A stretch of 64,000 bases of DNA from DASQBT01 sp963746955 (GTDB lineage: Bacteria > Pseudomonadota > Gammaproteobacteria > Burkholderiales > Thiobacillaceae), in NCBI GenBank assembly GCA_963746955.1, contig CAVVDR010000021.1:28088-92087 (forward strand). The letters run 5' to 3'. The notes beneath the pieces were generated by a model. That model saw only the letters and a list, made by a program, of their open reading frames with translations. It searched no databases and was not told the origin of the DNA. Within the stretch, counting starts at the first letter, position 1, and each line of letters begins with the position of its first letter. Shown one piece after another: positions 1-8,038 of the stretch. The translations under genes were made by a program, and so were the position numbers.

Positions 1-1
1 G

Positions 2-2245
2 GTGGTGGACCGTCTCAAGGTCCGGATGGACGCCAAGCAGCGGCTGGCGGAATCGCTGGAGACCGCCCTGCGCCACGCGGACGGCAAGGCCCTGGCAATT
101 GATATGGACAGCGCGCAGGAGCACCTGTTCTCGGCCAAGTTTTCCTGCCCGCTGTGCGACTACGCGCTGCCCGAGCTTGAGCCGCGGCTGTTCTCCTTCA
201 ACAATCCCATGGGCGCCTGCACGGAATGCGACGGCCTGGGCGTGGTGTCGTTCTTCGATCCGTTGCGGGTGGTGGCTTTTCCGCATCTGTCGCTGGCCTC
301 GGGGGCGGTCAAGGGCTGGGACAGGCGCAATCATTTCTTCTACCAGATGCTCCAGAGCCTGGCGCTGCACTATGGCTTCGAACTGGACAAGCAATTCGAT
401 TCATTGCCGCAACGGATCCAGGACATCATTCTGTACGGCAGCGGCAAGGAGGAAATCAGCTTCAAGTATCTGGGTGAAAAAGGTGGCTGGCGACCGCGCA
501 AGCATGCGTTTGAGGGAATACTGAAAAGCCTGGAGCGACGCTACCGCGAGACCGATTCCATCACGGTGCGCGAGGAATTGGCCAAGTTCCTCAACAACAA
601 GCCCTGCCCGAAATGCGAGGGCACCCGGCTGCGCGTGGAAGCGCGCCATGTGCTGGTGGCTGACAAGGCCATCTTCGAAGTCAGCCACTGGCCGCTGAAG
701 GATACCCTGGCCTTTTTCGACAGCCTCAGGCTGGAAGGCCACCGCGCCCAGATTGCGGAACGGATCGTCAAGGAAATTTCCGCCCGCCTGGGATTCCTTA
801 ACAACGTCGGACTCGACTATCTGAGCCTGGACCGATCCGCCGACACGCTTTCGGGCGGCGAGGCGCAGCGCATTCGGCTGGCTTCGCAGATCGGCTCCGG
901 TCTCACCGGCGTGATGTACGTGCTGGACGAGCCGTCCATCGGCCTGCACCAGCGCGACAACGACCGGCTGCTGGGCACCCTGAGGCATTTGCGGGATCTG
1001 GGCAATTCAGTCCTGGTGGTGGAGCACGACGAAGAGGCTATCCGCAGCGCGGACTATGTGGTGGACATGGGCCCCGGTGCGGGCGAACACGGCGGCGAAG
1101 TGGTGGCGGAGGGCACGCCCGACATCGTAACCCGCAATCCCGCCTCGCTCACCGGCCTGTATCTGTCCGGCAAGAGGGCCATCCCGATACCGAAGAAACG
1201 CCGCAGGCGGGATGCAACTCGCATCCTGCAACTGACCGGAGCCATGGGCAACAATCTCAAGCAGGTCGACCTGCGCCTGCCCTTGGGCCTGATGGTCTGC
1301 GTCACCGGCGTATCTGGTTCGGGCAAGTCCACCCTGATCAACGACACGCTCTACCGCGCCACCGCGCGGCACCTGTATGGTTCCAGCGAGGAACCGGCAC
1401 CCTACGGCGAGATCCACGGTCTGGAGTTCTTCGACAAGGTCATCAGCGTGGACCAGGCCCCGATCGGCCGCACGCCCCGCTCCAATCCGGCAACGTATAC
1501 CGGCCTGTTCACCCCGATCCGCGAGCTGTTCGCCGGGGTGCCCGAATCCCGCACGCGCGGCTATGGACCGGGCCGTTTCTCCTTCAATGTCAAGGGCGGA
1601 CGCTGCGAAGCCTGCCAGGGCGACGGCGTAATCAAGGTCGAAATGCATTTCCTGCCGGATATCTATGTGGCCTGCGACGTCTGCCACGGCCAGCGCTACA
1701 ACCGGGAAACCCTGGAAGTTCAGTACAAGGGCAAGACCATCCACGACGTGCTCAACCTGACGGTGGAAGACGCGCTGGCGTTCTTCGGCGCCGTGCCGGT
1801 GGTAGCGAGGAAACTGCAGACCCTGATGGATGTGGGTCTGGGTTATGTCAAGCTAGGTCAGTCTGCCACCACTCTCTCCGGCGGCGAGGCCCAGCGGGTA
1901 AAGCTCTCGCTCGAACTGTCCAAGCGCGATACCGGCCGCACCCTGTACATCCTCGACGAACCCACCACCGGCCTGCACTTTGCCGACATCGAACTGCTGC
2001 TCAAAGTGCTGCAGCGGCTTACTGAACAGGGCAATACCGTGGTTGTGATCGAGCACAATCTGGATGTGATCAAGACCGCCGACTGGCTTGTCGATCTCGG
2101 TCCCGAAGGCGGCGCGGGGGGCGGCGAGATCATCGCCGAAGGCACGCCGGAAGAAGTAGCGAAGAATCCCGCCAGCTATACCGGGTTTTACCTGGAGCAG
2201 ATGTTCCGGCGCAAAACAGGCAGCGCACGGAGTGCGCAAGCGTAG
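2..2245 (+). CDS. uvrA: UvrA, excinuclease ABC subunit A (5' partial)
   Basis: Damage-recognition ATPase of nucleotide excision repair, working with UvrB and UvrC in the cytoplasm. The gene enters from outside the window: about 747 codons remain of the usual ~940, so the first Walker A is missing. Visible in order are zinc-module cysteines CPLC (about residue 49) and CTEC (73), the first ABC signature LSGGEAQR (about 282) with LDEPSIGLHQRD, the second Walker A GVSGSGKST (about 436), a second zinc module CEAC...CDVC (about 535-565), and the second signature (about 625) with LDEPTTGLH. The reading frame is intact to its TAG stop. The apparent GTG at the left edge is not the true start. Confidence 0.98.
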   Translation: MVDRLKVRMDAKQRLAESLETALRHADGKALAIDMDSAQEHLFSAKFSCPLCDYALPELEPRLFSFNNPMGACTECDGLGVVSFFDPLRVVAFPHLSLASGAVKGWDRRNHFFYQMLQSLALHYGFELDKQFDSLPQRIQDIILYGSGKEEISFKYLGEKGGWRPRKHAFEGILKSLERRYRETDSITVREELAKFLNNKPCPKCEGTRLRVEARHVLVADKAIFEVSHWPLKDTLAFFDSLRLEGHRAQIAERIVKEISARLGFLNNVGLDYLSLDRSADTLSGGEAQRIRLASQIGSGLTGVMYVLDEPSIGLHQRDNDRLLGTLRHLRDLGNSVLVVEHDEEAIRSADYVVDMGPGAGEHGGEVVAEGTPDIVTRNPASLTGLYLSGKRAIPIPKKRRRRDATRILQLTGAMGNNLKQVDLRLPLGLMVCVTGVSGSGKSTLINDTLYRATARHLYGSSEEPAPYGEIHGLEFFDKVISVDQAPIGRTPRSNPATYTGLFTPIRELFAGVPESRTRGYGPGRFSFNVKGGRCEACQGDGVIKVEMHFLPDIYVACDVCHGQRYNRETLEVQYKGKTIHDVLNLTVEDALAFFGAVPVVARKLQTLMDVGLGYVKLGQSATTLSGGEAQRVKLSLELSKRDTGRTLYILDEPTTGLHFADIELLLKVLQRLTEQGNTVVVIEHNLDVIKTADWLVDLGPEGGAGGGEIIAEGTPEEVAKNPASYTGFYLEQMFRRKTGSARSAQA

Positions 2246-2496
2246 ATTTTCGATCCAGCCGCCCAAACCGCGAATCGACTATGAACAGGTATTTGGCCGG
2301 GGCCAGCAAATTCATTCCAGCGGGAGAAAGGTTCCGATCGGTAAAATCGCCGCAGACGTGCGCCTGCTTGCCTACGCGGTCCGCTTCATTCCAAGACCTG
2401 ATGCTGATTGTTCATATTGCGCCGCAGTCCTTTCCAGATTCAATTTTCCGCATCCTTCCTTTGACAGGGGCGAGTCAATATTGACAGGAGTCGAGC
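2246..2496. other. Intergenic region between uvrA and the PyrD-like gene
   Basis: No convincing gene; the short plus-strand ORFs here show no protein-like composition. An imperfect 20-bp direct repeat lies just before the next gene. TTGACAGG occurs at 2461 and again at 2481, each followed by GAGTC-like sequence. The second copy supplies the AGGAG ribosome binding site (2486-2490) of the gene at 2497. No terminator for uvrA was recognised. Confidence 0.5.
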
Positions 2497-3564
2497 ATGA
2501 TTGAATTGTCAACTGAATACCTGGGCCTCAAGCTCAAGTCCCCCCTGGTGCCCTCTGCCTCACCCCTGTCGCGCAGCGTGGATCAGGCTCGTGCCATGGA
2601 AGACGCCGGCGCCGCAGCCCTGGTGATGTATTCACTGTTCGAAGAAGAGATGGGCGCGGAATCAAGCGAGATGGAACGCCGGCTGATAGACCAGGCCATT
2701 GCTCACGTTGTGGCGGCCGGCTTCAGTGTTCCACATTTTCACTACCGCAACGGGCTGGAGCAGTATCTCCAGCATCTCTCTGCACTAAAGGCCGCACTGG
2801 AAATTCCGGTAATCGCCTCGCTGAACGGCGTCGGAATGTCAAGCTGGGTTGAGGTGGGCCGGGAACTTGAAAAGGCAGGCGCTGATGCCATTGAACTCAA
2901 TGTCTATTACATCGCCGCCGATTTTGCGCAGACGCCGGATACCATAGAAGCCCGCTTTCTGTACGTGCTCAAGTCGTTGCGCGATGCGGTGTCTCTGCCG
3001 ATCGCCATGAAGATCTCGCCTTACTTCTGCGCGCTACCCGCATTCGTACAGAAACTGGAAGCGTCGGGGGCCAACGGCGTGGTGCTGTTCAATCGTTTCT
3101 TTCAGCCGGACATTGACTTGGAAACGCTCGCCCCATCAGACCAGCACCTCCTCTCCGGTCATACGGAGCGGCTGCTGGCCATGCGCTGGGTATCGCTGCT
3201 TCATGGCCGCGTGGGTCTTGGCCTTTCCGCCAGCGGCGGCATTTATACCTGGGAGGACGCCCTGAAGATGCTGCTGGCGGGAGCGGATGTGGTGAATCTT
3301 ACCAGCGCCTTGTTGCAGCACGGACCCGCGAGGATTGCCGAAATACTGGATGGCGTGCGTGCGTGGATGGAAGCGAGGGGCTATGAATCGCTGGATCGAT
3401 TCAGAGGCATGCTCAGCCAGCGATCCCGACCGGACCTCGGCACCCTGACTCGTGAGGGCTACATGATGAGCCTGGACCACCACGACCCGCAAGCCAGTTC
3501 CGCGGGAAATTCATTATCGAAACCAGACCGTTTCGCCCACGGAGACGGGGATGGACATCAGTAA
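2497..3564 (+). CDS. Dihydroorotate dehydrogenase-like FMN flavoprotein
   Basis: A 355-residue TIM-barrel protein of the PyrD-like family (COG0167) that is usually annotated dihydroorotate dehydrogenase-like. It is probably an FMN oxidoreductase, but the substrate is unknown. The start LGLKLKSPLVPSASPLS and the phosphate-binding region SASGGIYTWEDAL...GADVVNLTSAL are typical. The class 1 catalytic-loop signature NxSCPN is replaced by NVYYIA (about residue 155), so pyrimidine synthesis is unlikely. The start is set by AGGAG seven bases upstream. Its 3' end overlaps the Crp/Fnr gene by 14 bases, which implies co-transcription and perhaps a functional link to the sulfur genes downstream. Confidence 0.85.
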   Translation: MIELSTEYLGLKLKSPLVPSASPLSRSVDQARAMEDAGAAALVMYSLFEEEMGAESSEMERRLIDQAIAHVVAAGFSVPHFHYRNGLEQYLQHLSALKAALEIPVIASLNGVGMSSWVEVGRELEKAGADAIELNVYYIAADFAQTPDTIEARFLYVLKSLRDAVSLPIAMKISPYFCALPAFVQKLEASGANGVVLFNRFFQPDIDLETLAPSDQHLLSGHTERLLAMRWVSLLHGRVGLGLSASGGIYTWEDALKMLLAGADVVNLTSALLQHGPARIAEILDGVRAWMEARGYESLDRFRGMLSQRSRPDLGTLTREGYMMSLDHHDPQASSAGNSLSKPDRFAHGDGDGHQ

Positions 3565-4213
3565 ACAGTTCCTGGCGCAATTCCCCATCTTCCGCTCCCT
3601 GCCGCCGGAAGATTTGAATGAAGCCATGCAGGGCAGTCATGTGCGCCGGGTAGCCAAGGGTGGTTCTCCGTTCAGCACCAGCAGTCCCTGCGCCGGATTC
3701 TCCATGCTGCTGTCAGGCACTGTTCGGGTGGTCAAACTCGGCGCCAGTGGACGTGAGGTGGAACTGTACCGTCTGCAGCCCGGCGAGAGCTGCCTCATTT
3801 CCACCAGTTGCCTGCTAGGCAAGGCCAACTACACGGCCAACGCCATCGCGCAAACCGACCTGCTCATGTTCACTATTCCGCCGTCCATCTTCAAACGACT
3901 GTTAGCGCGCAACGAAGCCTTCCGCGACTTCGTCTTCAGCCAGTTCAGCCAGCGCCTGGCCGACTTGATGATGTTGGTGGAAGCCATCGCCTTCCAGAAG
4001 CTGGACCAACGGCTGGCCGCGATCCTGTTGGAGACGGCACCCGAAACCAAGGGATCCCAGGCCCAGCTTGCCGACCGTCTGGGCACCGTCCGTGACATCG
4101 TTGGAAGACTGCTCAAAAACTTCGAGCAGCGCGGGCTGGTGGCATTGGGCAGGCAACGTATCCGGGTGCTCGATCCCGAGGGCCTGAAGGCGATTGCCGA
4201 GCGACCGAACTGA
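3551..4213 (+). CDS. Crp/Fnr-family transcriptional regulator, putative persulfide/redox sensor
   Basis: A 220-residue regulator with an N-terminal cyclic-nucleotide-binding-type barrel (about 1-115), a long dimerisation helix (about 120-165) and a C-terminal winged helix (about 168-215). The recognition helix reads GTVRDIVGRLL, with R181, D182 and R186 in the positions where Crp has R-E-x3-R. Cysteines at 47, 81 and 87 (ESCLISTSC) could form a thiol switch. The four-cysteine N-terminal cluster of Fnr is absent, so an FeS sensor is unlikely. It lies directly before a persulfide dioxygenase gene and a Crp-like palindrome at 4286-4301. I infer that it activates those genes in response to sulfane sulfur or redox state. 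The effector is not shown by the sequence. Confidence 0.88.
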   Translation: MDISKQFLAQFPIFRSLPPEDLNEAMQGSHVRRVAKGGSPFSTSSPCAGFSMLLSGTVRVVKLGASGREVELYRLQPGESCLISTSCLLGKANYTANAIAQTDLLMFTIPPSIFKRLLARNEAFRDFVFSQFSQRLADLMMLVEAIAFQKLDQRLAAILLETAPETKGSQAQLADRLGTVRDIVGRLLKNFEQRGLVALGRQRIRVLDPEGLKAIAERPN

Positions 4214-4285
4214 CCATACAAATGATCGTCGCTGCCTGCAGAACTTGAGCTGCGTTCCCAGGTAAATTAGCAATCTCTGATATTG

Positions 4286-4301
4286 TGCGACCAAAGTCGC
4301 A
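4286..4301 (+). promoter_or_regulatory. Crp/Fnr-type operator upstream of the persulfide dioxygenase gene
   Basis: Perfect inverted repeat TGCGAC-CAAA-GTCGCA, which also reads TGCGA-N6-TCGCA. This is the geometry of a Crp site (TGTGA-N6-TCACA) with a changed third base. A -10-like TAGAAT lies at 4323-4328. A start about seven bases past it would put the palindrome centre near -41.5, the class II activator position. The likely ligand is the adjacent Crp/Fnr protein. Spacing and start site are inferred. Confidence 0.65.
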
Positions 4302-4370
4302 TACAGCCCCCTGCCGCTTCCCTAGAATGCATCCCATCGTTCAACTCACATTGTCAAAGGGGATGCCAGC

Positions 4371-5051
4371 ATGTTGTTCAAGCAACTATTCGACCCGGTT
4401 TCTTCCACCTATAGCTATTTGATTGCTGCCGATTCCGGCGACGCGGTGCTGATCGACCCCGTGTATGAACTGGCCGGACGCGACCTCGCGCTGCTCGACG
4501 AGCACAACCTCAAACTGGTCTGGGTGCTCGACACCCACGTGCATGCCGACCACGTGACCGGAGCCAACGCGCTCAAGGCAGCCACCGGCGCCCAGTCCGC
4601 CGTGGGCGACGGCTGCAAGGCCAGCGGCTTCGACCATCAGCTCAACGACGGCGACGAGATCCGCTTCGGCAACGAAGTGATCCGCATCATCGCCACGCCC
4701 GGCCATACCCATGGCAGCGTTTCGTACCTGTGGCGCGACCGCGTGTTCACCGGCGACGCTCTGCTGATCGGCGGCTGCGGGCGCACCGACTTTCAGGCCG
4801 GCGATCCCGACCTGCTCTACCGCAGCATCACCGGGAAACTGTTCAACCTGGAAGATGAAGTGCTGGTCTATCCCGGCCATGACTACAAAGGCCGTCGGGT
4901 CAGCAGCATCGGCGAGGAGAAGGCGCTCAATCCGCGCTTGGCGGGCAGGAGCAGGGAAGAGTTTATCGGCATCATGAACGCCCTCAACCTGCCCACGCCC
5001 CGCCTGATTGACATCGCCGTCCCGGCAAATCTGGTCGGCGGAACCGCCTAG
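4371..5051 (+). CDS. ETHE1-type persulfide dioxygenase (MBL-fold)
   Basis: A 226-residue metallo-beta-lactamase-fold protein of the ETHE1/Blh group. Members oxidise glutathione persulfide to sulfite with a mononuclear iron. The metal-site motifs are complete: THVHADH (H56, H58, D60, H61), GHTHGS (H112), FTGDALLIGGCGRTDF (D129) and YPGHDY (H170). H56, H112 and D129 correspond to the expected iron ligands. The GGCGRTDFQ segment and the short C-terminus separate it from glyoxalase II. An AAGGGG ribosome binding site precedes the ATG. The rhodanese gene 33 bases downstream would handle the sulfane sulfur, so the pair forms a sulfide detoxification or oxidation module. Confidence 0.9.
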   Translation: MLFKQLFDPVSSTYSYLIAADSGDAVLIDPVYELAGRDLALLDEHNLKLVWVLDTHVHADHVTGANALKAATGAQSAVGDGCKASGFDHQLNDGDEIRFGNEVIRIIATPGHTHGSVSYLWRDRVFTGDALLIGGCGRTDFQAGDPDLLYRSITGKLFNLEDEVLVYPGHDYKGRRVSSIGEEKALNPRLAGRSREEFIGIMNALNLPTPRLIDIAVPANLVGGTA

Positions 5052-5084
5052 GCTATCGCTCAAACTTATCGGAAGGATACTCAA

Positions 5085-5627
5085 ATGCAAACTATCAGCG
5101 CCTACGCACTGGCCCATCAGCAACAACAAGGCATCGTCAATCTGATCGACGTGCGCACCCCCGCAGAATTTGGCGCCATCCACGCCAAGGGAGCGGTCAA
5201 CATCCCGCTGGACAAGCTGGAACCGGGCGCGCTGGCCCACTGCAATGGCAGTCCGATCTATTTCATCTGCAAGTCCGGGATGCGTGCGCAGAAGGCGATG
5301 ACCAAGTTGCGCGAAGCCGGCTTCTCCAACATGGCGCAGGTCGAAGGCGGCACTGACGCATGGAAAAATGCGGGCCTGCCCATTGAAAAAGGCAAAAAGG
5401 CGCTCGGACTGGAACAGCAGGTGCGTATCACCGCCGGCTCCATGGCCCTGGTCGGCGCTGCCGTGGTGTTGGCCGGGCAGCCGCTGGGCCTGATTTTGGT
5501 CGGTTTCATGGGCGTGGGCATGGTCTTCGCAGGGGTCACCGATACCTGCGGCATGGCAATGCTGCTGGCCAAAATGCCATGGAACCAGGGTGCCAGGGCC
5601 TGTTCGTCGCCGTCGGTAGCCGGATGA
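5085..5627 (+). CDS. Rhodanese-DUF2892 membrane-anchored sulfurtransferase
   Basis: A 180-residue protein with an N-terminal rhodanese domain (about 10-100) and a C-terminal DUF2892-type pair of membrane helices (about 110-165). The active-site loop is CKSGMRA with catalytic C62, a persulfide carrier. The sequence LIDVRTPAEF is the usual rhodanese entry motif. Anchoring the sulfurtransferase in the inner membrane next to a persulfide dioxygenase suggests transfer of sulfane sulfur made at the membrane, for example by a sulfide:quinone reductase encoded elsewhere. The start is preceded by GGAAGG. It probably shares a transcript with the dioxygenase gene. Confidence 0.88.
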   Translation: MQTISAYALAHQQQQGIVNLIDVRTPAEFGAIHAKGAVNIPLDKLEPGALAHCNGSPIYFICKSGMRAQKAMTKLREAGFSNMAQVEGGTDAWKNAGLPIEKGKKALGLEQQVRITAGSMALVGAAVVLAGQPLGLILVGFMGVGMVFAGVTDTCGMAMLLAKMPWNQGARACSSPSVAG

Positions 5628-5813
5628 CAATGCAGCAGTCGGGTCCTGCACCCTGGAAATCAGTCCCCCGCCGCGCTGTAATGGACTTTCGCGTCCAAGA
5701 GGCGGGAATGGCTGGTCTACGCCGCTAGCGCTGGTTGGAATGTACGTCATGCATACGGTTTCGGCCGATCATTTCGGCACGCCCTCCGATGCCAACACGT
5801 TGGGCAGCGTTGA

Positions 5814-5841
5814 TTGAGCATGGTTGCCCCAACCGTACAAT
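5814..5841 (+). promoter_or_regulatory. Putative sulP promoter with a palindrome in its spacer
   Basis: TTGAGC (5814-5819), a 16-base spacer and TACAAT (5836-5841) fit a sigma-70 promoter about 75 bases before the SulP start. The spacer carries a perfect palindrome GGTTG-CCC-CAACC (5822-5834) where a repressor could sit. It does not resemble the Crp-like operator at 4286. No experimental support is visible. Confidence 0.4.
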
Positions 5842-5914
5842 TACTCTATACGACGGCCGGGCCAGGAAAATAGAACCAACTGACGGTCGTGTCCGGCCAC
5901 GCAAAGGGAGAAGA

Positions 5915-7657
5915 ATGTCAAATCGTGCAGGCTCGCTGGCCCGCTACTTGCCTTGGCTGGACTGGGGACGGCAGTACCACCGCGAGTGGTTCGCTAATGA
6001 CCTGATTGCAGCGGTCATCGTGACGCTGATGTTAATTCCGCAGAGCCTGGCCTATGCCATGCTGGCCAATCTTCCGCCGCAAATCGGTTTATATGCCAGC
6101 ATCCTCCCGCTGGTTGCGTATGCGTTATTTGGGACCAGTCGGACGCTCGCCGTCGGGCCAGTGGCGGTGGCATCCCTGATGTCGGCTTCCGCTGCGGGTC
6201 ATGTGGCGATGCCCGGCACGCCGGCGTTTTATGAGGCGTCGATCCTGCTGGCATTTCTTGGCGGCGCGATGCTGGTGATGCTGTCGCTGATTCGCGCCGG
6301 GGCGATCGGCAACTTGCTGAGCCATCCTGTCGTCTCCGGTTTCATCATCGCCTCGGCTGTCCTGATCGCTGCCGGCCAGATCAAACATCTGTTCGGCGTC
6401 AGCGCCAAAGGCGACACGCTGATCGCCATTATCGCCAGCCTGTCCGGCGCCCTGGCTGCGACGCATACAATCACTCTGCTTATTGGCGCTGCGTGTCTGA
6501 TATTTCTGCTGGCGGTGCGGAAGTATGGAAATTCCGCGCTTAGTGCCGCGGGGCTGTCTCCGCGGACGGCGGATATCGCAGTCAAGGCCGGGCCGGTGTT
6601 GACGGTGATCGTATCGACACTTCTGGTATCACTGTTCGATTTGCAGGCGCAGGGCGTGAAAGTGGTTGGACACATTCCTGCCAGCCTGCCCTCGCTAACG
6701 CTGCCTTCGCTGGATCTGGTGCAAGTCAAATCCCTGCTGCTGCCAGCGTTTCTGATTGCCTTGATCGGTTTTGTCGAATCGGTTTCGGTGGGGCACACCT
6801 TGGGCGCCAAGCGCCGCCAGCGCATTGACCCCAATCAGGAGTTGATGGGCCTGGGAGCAGCCAATATTGCGTCCGCGCTCTCCGGGGGCTACAGCGTCAC
6901 CGGGGGATTTGCGCGTTCAGTCGTCAATTTCGACGCCGGTGCGGAAACGCCGTTGGCCGGGGTATTCACCGCAGTGGGAATACTGATTGTGACGGTCGCG
7001 TTTACGCCCTATCTTGCCAATCTTCCCCAAGCTACGCTTGCCGCCACCATTATCGTCGCCGTGCTCTCCCTTGTCAGGCTCAATGTATTGCGCGAGGTAT
7101 GGAACTATTCCAAGGCCGATTTTGCCGCGGTAGCGGCCACCATCATCGTCGTGTTGTCTGCCGGTGTGGAACTGGGCGTGCTGGCTGGGGTAATACTGTC
7201 CATCCTGTTGTTGCTGGCAAAAATCAGCAAACCTCATATTGCGGTTACCGGTCGGGTGCCCGGCACCGATCATTACCGAAACATCCTGCGGCACGCGGTG
7301 ATTCAGAGCGACTCTGTGCTATCGCTGCGGGTGGATGAAAGTCTGTATTTTCCCAACGCGCGTTATCTGGAAGATGCCTTGCTGGCGCTGGTGACCGAGC
7401 GTCCTGGCGTACGGCACGTGGTATTGCAGGCTAGTGCGATCAATGACATTGATTCGAGTGCGCTCGAAAGCCTGGAGAGCATCGAGGGCCGCCTCAAGGA
7501 TATGGGTGTGAGCCTGCATCTGTCCGAAGTCAAGGGCCCGGTGATGGACAAACTGAGAAACACGCATTTCCTGACGCATCTGCGCGGACAGGTCTTTCTC
7601 AGCCATGACCAGGCAATGAAGGCCCTTGACCCGTCGATTGCGGCCGGCGCAGGCTAA
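5915..7657 (+). CDS. SulP-family anion transporter with STAS domain
   Basis: A 580-residue inner-membrane transporter of the SulP/SLC26 family, which moves sulfate, bicarbonate or related anions. The N-terminal motif MLIPQSLAYAMLANLPP is the SulP signature. About a dozen hydrophobic segments run to roughly residue 440. A cytoplasmic STAS domain follows (about 470-565) and contains NDIDSSALESLE. The frame is open 60 codons further upstream, but that extension looks non-coding. AAAGGGAGAAG just before the ATG at 5915 decides the start. Its place after the persulfide genes suggests sulfate or bicarbonate handling in a sulfur oxidiser. The substrate cannot be read from the sequence. Confidence 0.92.
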   Translation: MSNRAGSLARYLPWLDWGRQYHREWFANDLIAAVIVTLMLIPQSLAYAMLANLPPQIGLYASILPLVAYALFGTSRTLAVGPVAVASLMSASAAGHVAMPGTPAFYEASILLAFLGGAMLVMLSLIRAGAIGNLLSHPVVSGFIIASAVLIAAGQIKHLFGVSAKGDTLIAIIASLSGALAATHTITLLIGAACLIFLLAVRKYGNSALSAAGLSPRTADIAVKAGPVLTVIVSTLLVSLFDLQAQGVKVVGHIPASLPSLTLPSLDLVQVKSLLLPAFLIALIGFVESVSVGHTLGAKRRQRIDPNQELMGLGAANIASALSGGYSVTGGFARSVVNFDAGAETPLAGVFTAVGILIVTVAFTPYLANLPQATLAATIIVAVLSLVRLNVLREVWNYSKADFAAVAATIIVVLSAGVELGVLAGVILSILLLLAKISKPHIAVTGRVPGTDHYRNILRHAVIQSDSVLSLRVDESLYFPNARYLEDALLALVTERPGVRHVVLQASAINDIDSSALESLESIEGRLKDMGVSLHLSEVKGPVMDKLRNTHFLTHLRGQVFLSHDQAMKALDPSIAAGAG

Positions 7658-8038
7658 TCAGGCACACGACCAATCTTTCCATGAGGCGCTTGACCAGGGC
7701 GGTCACGGAATCGATGTGGGTGGAGTTGGCAAGGATGTAGCCGTGTCGGTCGCCTCGATCCGGTCAGGCAGCTCATGCGCCCGGTCCCGTTGGGCACAGG
7801 CGCCCCCAACGCATAAACCTGCTTTCAGAACAAGGGCGCAGCGGGCGTTTGCTCGGGCTTCCGGGACTGCGTGTCCGCGCCGGGTTTCATCAGTTTTCAC
7901 GTTGCTCGTCGAGCATCTGATCCACTTCGCGTTCGCTCACTACGCGCTCCGCAGGAATCATGAAACGTCACAGACCCCTGAATTCGGGTCGCAAGCACGC
8001 TTCGATAGGCGTGCCGGATCAACGGGCTTCGGAGCGAT
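7658..8038. other. Gene-poor 381-bp region between convergent genes
   Basis: No intact gene that I would support. On the minus strand are fragments with protein-like composition. One is a 23-codon ORF at 7890-7961 (MIPAERVVSEREVDQMLDEQ plus three residues). Another is a stretch near 7680-7760 reading GYILANSTHIDSVTALVKRLM, without a start and in a different frame. They may be remnants of a decayed gene or chance. No terminator is obvious for either flanking gene. Confidence 0.35.

Noticed and set aside
2232..2504. 90-codon plus-strand ORF after uvrA
   Set aside because: Overlaps the uvrA end and the next start, has no ribosome binding site and does not look like a protein.
4386..5750. 454-codon minus-strand ORF opposite the persulfide dioxygenase and rhodanese genes
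   Set aside because: Both opposing plus-strand genes have full catalytic motifs and ribosome binding sites. The minus frame has no recognisable domain.
5735..5914. N-terminal extension of SulP by 60 residues
   Set aside because: Composition is unlike the family, it covers the predicted promoter, and the strong ribosome binding site is at 5915.
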